A stretch of 7,723 bases of DNA from Planctomycetota bacterium (lineage in GTDB: Bacteria; Planctomycetota; UBA1135; UBA2386), in contig JAGQRA010000132.1 in the NCBI GenBank assembly GCA_020425885.1, positions 1-7,723 of the forward strand, given 5' to 3'. Positions 5,867 through 7,723 of the stretch are shown here, piece by piece. A program made the translations under genes and the position numbers. Below the pieces are notes generated by a model. The model did no database searches, was not told where the DNA came from, and worked only from the letters and a program-made list of their open reading frames with translations. Position 1 is the first letter of the stretch. Every line of letters starts with the position of its first letter.

Positions 5867-7723
5867 TCAGTGCAGGTCGAGGCGCAGCTCCGGCGGCTCC
5901 AGACCGGACGGAATGGTGAAGTCGAGCTCGCCGCGGAGACCGTCGTCGGTCGTGAACTCGAGGTGGTAGCTGCCGGCGGGCAGCGTGTAGCTCAGCGGGT
6001 AGGGACGCGTCGGCATCGAGTGCAGCTTGCCGTCGTACTCCTGCACGCACTTGCCGGCGGCGTCTGTGACGCGGTAGGCGCGCTGCTCCGAGGTCGGATG
6101 GCTCTCCGGCCACCAGACCTCGATCTTGCCGACCGCGCCGCGCTGTAGCTCGAGCGCGAGCTCGCTCGTCTCACCGACGCGCACGGTCGCCTTCGCCTTC
6201 ACCCGCACCATGCCCTTCTGGTGGCCAGACACCTCGTACTCGCCCGGGGTCAGGCTCTCGACCAGCACGTCGTCGCGGCGGCCTGGTTCGACCGTCGTGC
6301 TGCGCGGGTCGCCATCGCGGCGCAGGTAGAACTTGGGTTCGAACTCGGCGGCGCTGGCGCCGCGCGCGACGCGCAGGTGCAGCGCGCCGCCGGGTTCGGT
6401 CACGAGCGCGCCGACGTCGACGTCAGCCGCGGCTTTCAATTCGAACCAGTCCGTCGATGCGAGCACCGTCCCGCCCTCCTCGAGCACCAGCCGGAATCGG
6501 CACGGCTTGATGTCCTCGGCGCGGAACGCGCCGTTCTCGACCTTGATGCCGGTGCGGAACCAGCCGGCGTCGGAGTTGAGCGTGACGGTGACGTTCTCGG
6601 GATTGCGGATGCGACCACCGGCGTCGTCGACGCGACCACTGACGGTGCCGGGCACCTCCTGCTGCGGTTTGTCGAAGTCGAAGGTCATCTCGACCGGGCC
6701 GCGATCGGGGACGATGCCCGTCCGCTTCGCGAACTCGGTGCCGCGCGGCGCCCCGAACGGCGGTTGCACGCGGATCTCGTAGCTGCCGCCTTCGAGGCAC
6801 AGGAAGCGGAACTCGCCCTCGCGGCCGCTGTTCAGCGTCGCCTCGGCGCCGGTGCCGTCGTGGCGCAGGGTGATGAACAGATGCGGTATCGGGTAGCCGT
6901 CGCGGTAGCGCACGACGCCCGCGATCGAACGGCCGACGTCGATGACCGGGTCCCAGCGCACCTCGGCGCCGGGTGACAGCTCGAGCGTCTCGCGCAGATA
7001 GGCGGCCGAGGTGCCGCCGAAGCGGGCGCCCTGGCGCTGCGCGAACAGCCACGCCTTGCCCGGCGTGACGCCCTCGAGCCGGTACGAGCCATCGCCGGCG
7101 GTGCGGGTCTCGACGCGGCCGAACGGTTCGTCGTAGTCGATCTGGCCGCCGGCCAGGAAGGTCGTGCCCGGTTCGCCATCGAAGGCGCTGACGCGCACCT
7201 CGGCCTCGGCGTTACCGTCCTTGTCGGTCACCTTGCCGAACAGAGTCGCGCTGCGCGCGAGCTCGATGTCGAGCGTCGTCGTCGCGCCGGCCTCGATCCG
7301 GGCATGACCGCGCCAGATGCCGAAGCCGGGACCGCGTGCGGTCACGACGTTGATACCGGCCTTGGCTCCGACGAACGTGTAGTGGCCATCGGCGTCGGTC
7401 TCGACGGTGCAGATTCCCCAGACCTCGACGACCCGCTCACCGTGGTAGTCGGGGCTTTTCGAGCGATCGCCGATCGCGACCGTGGCGCCGGCGATCGGCG
7501 CGCCGTCCTGGTCGGTCACCCGGCCCGTGAGATCGCCGCCATCGGGCAGCAGCCGCAACTCGACGCGCGCGGGCGACGTGCTCTTGTCGACGATCTCGAG
7601 ATCGACGAGCGCGGAAGGGGCGAAGCCGCTGGCGAGCGCACCGATCGAGCAGGTCGGCGGCAGTTCGTCGAGCGCGAAGGTGCCGTCGGTCGCCGAAACT
7701 GCGAGGGCGCGGCCGCCGTCCCA
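5867..7723 (-). CDS. Multi-domain carboxypeptidase-regulatory-like protein, 5' end outside window
   Basis: The frame is open from the window end (7723) to a TGA at 5867-5869, giving 618 visible residues. A TTG at 7558 could be read as a start, but the upstream codons continue the same type of domain (ATDGTFALDELPP at visible residues 11-23), so the real start is beyond the window. About seven beta-sandwich modules of 80-95 residues follow one another. The clearest are at visible residues 63-155 (LTGRVTDQDGAPIAGATV ... ETDADGHYTF) and 158-260 (LFGKVTDKDGNAEAEVRV ... TAGDGSYRLEGVTPG). More diverged copies lie at 266-350, 357-441, 445-525 and 530-618. This matches the CarboxypepD_reg (transthyretin-like) family. 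No peptidase active site or TonB plug/barrel is visible in this part. Such repeats usually form extended extracellular rods or binding modules. The signal peptide and any catalytic domain would lie upstream. The family call is good; the function is unknown. Confidence 0.88.
   Translation of the reverse strand, partial: WDGGRALAVSATDGTFALDELPPTCSIGALASGFAPSALVDLEIVDKSTSPARVELRLLPDGGDLTGRVTDQDGAPIAGATVAIGDRSKSPDYHGERVVEVWGICTVETDADGHYTFVGAKAGINVVTARGPGFGIWRGHARIEAGATTTLDIELARSATLFGKVTDKDGNAEAEVRVSAFDGEPGTTFLAGGQIDYDEPFGRVETRTAGDGSYRLEGVTPGKAWLFAQRQGARFGGTSAAYLRETLELSPGAEVRWDPVIDVGRSIAGVVRYRDGYPIPHLFITLRHDGTGAEATLNSGREGEFRFLCLEGGSYEIRVQPPFGAPRGTEFAKRTGIVPDRGPVEMTFDFDKPQQEVPGTVSGRVDDAGGRIRNPENVTVTLNSDAGWFRTGIKVENGAFRAEDIKPCRFRLVLEEGGTVLASTDWFELKAAADVDVGALVTEPGGALHLRVARGASAAEFEPKFYLRRDGDPRSTTVEPGRRDDVLVESLTPGEYEVSGHQKGMVRVKAKATVRVGETSELALELQRGAVGKIEVWWPESHPTSEQRAYRVTDAAGKCVQEYDGKLHSMPTRPYPLSYTLPAGSYHLEFTTDDGLRGELDFTIPSGLEPPELRLDLH
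5870..7723 (-). repeat. Tandem CarboxypepD_reg-like (Ig/transthyretin-fold) modules
   Basis: The modules share the pattern G-x-V-x-D-x-x-G-x-P-I-x-G-A-x-V near the start and T-D-x-D-G-x-Y/F-x-F/L near the middle, ending in a LPAG/PG-x-Y-x-L/V strand. The middle motif is visible at residues 11-17 (partial first copy), 109-117, 208-216, 300-307 (SGREGEFRF), 395-402 and 486-499 (LVESLTPGEYEVSG). The last copy has LPAGSYHLEF at 581-590. Conservation drops toward the C-terminus, so the repeats are old and diverged rather than recent duplications. Confidence 0.75.

Noticed and set aside
104..6148. Long plus-strand open frames (104-1696, 1823-3076, 3098-4915, 4943-6148) that could look like a run of large genes on the opposite strand.
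   Set aside because: All lie in one frame, exactly codon-aligned and antisense to the three minus-strand genes, which themselves all share one frame. In that register a stop needs a sense TTA, CTA or TCA codon, which GC-rich genes avoid. The products are rich in Arg, Ala, Val and His, with no recognisable domain, and break into periodic nonsense opposite the kelch repeats.

Overview
The window is GC-rich (roughly two thirds G+C by eye). It carries three large protein genes, all on the minus strand and nearly back to back. No RNA gene, CRISPR array, insertion sequence or replication function was seen. Each protein is built from repeats; two carry visible export signals, and the N-terminus of the third lies outside the window. 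The style of the proteins fits a Planctomycetota genome: a kelch-like propeller ending in a small 'GCGGSLGAP ... PLPYDLG' tail, an FG-GAP/VCBS lipoprotein, and a multi-copy carboxypeptidase-regulatory-like (CarboxypepD_reg) protein. Myxococcota or another high-GC Gram-negative with many secreted repeat proteins cannot be excluded. The assignment rests on protein style, not on a marker gene.

Layout in the direction of transcription, from high to low coordinates. (1) 7723 to 5867 is the 3' part of a gene for a protein made of about seven beta-sandwich modules of the carboxypeptidase-regulatory type; its 5' end is outside the window. (2) A 78-base gap holds two small hairpins just after the stop codon. 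(3) 5788 to 2171 is a complete gene for a 1205-residue predicted lipoprotein with Ig-like/IPT-TIG domains followed by an FG-GAP/VCBS beta-propeller. (4) A 111-base gap ends in a good Shine-Dalgarno-like site. (5) 2059 to 1 is a kelch-like propeller protein with a Sec signal peptide and about twelve repeats of 48 to 52 residues; its 3' end runs off the window start.

The shared orientation and short gaps allow one transcription unit, but the gaps are long enough for separate promoters and no convincing promoter was found. Two of the products are predicted to be exported and none shows a visible catalytic domain. The simplest reading is a set of cell-envelope or surface proteins with adhesion, scaffold or ligand-binding roles. 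That is inference from architecture; no substrate or pathway is visible. The window does not show a recognisable new multi-gene system. The items worth a second look are the architecture of the kelch protein, its C-terminal tail, the degenerate calcium-loop pattern of the lipoprotein and the co-orientation of three repeat proteins.
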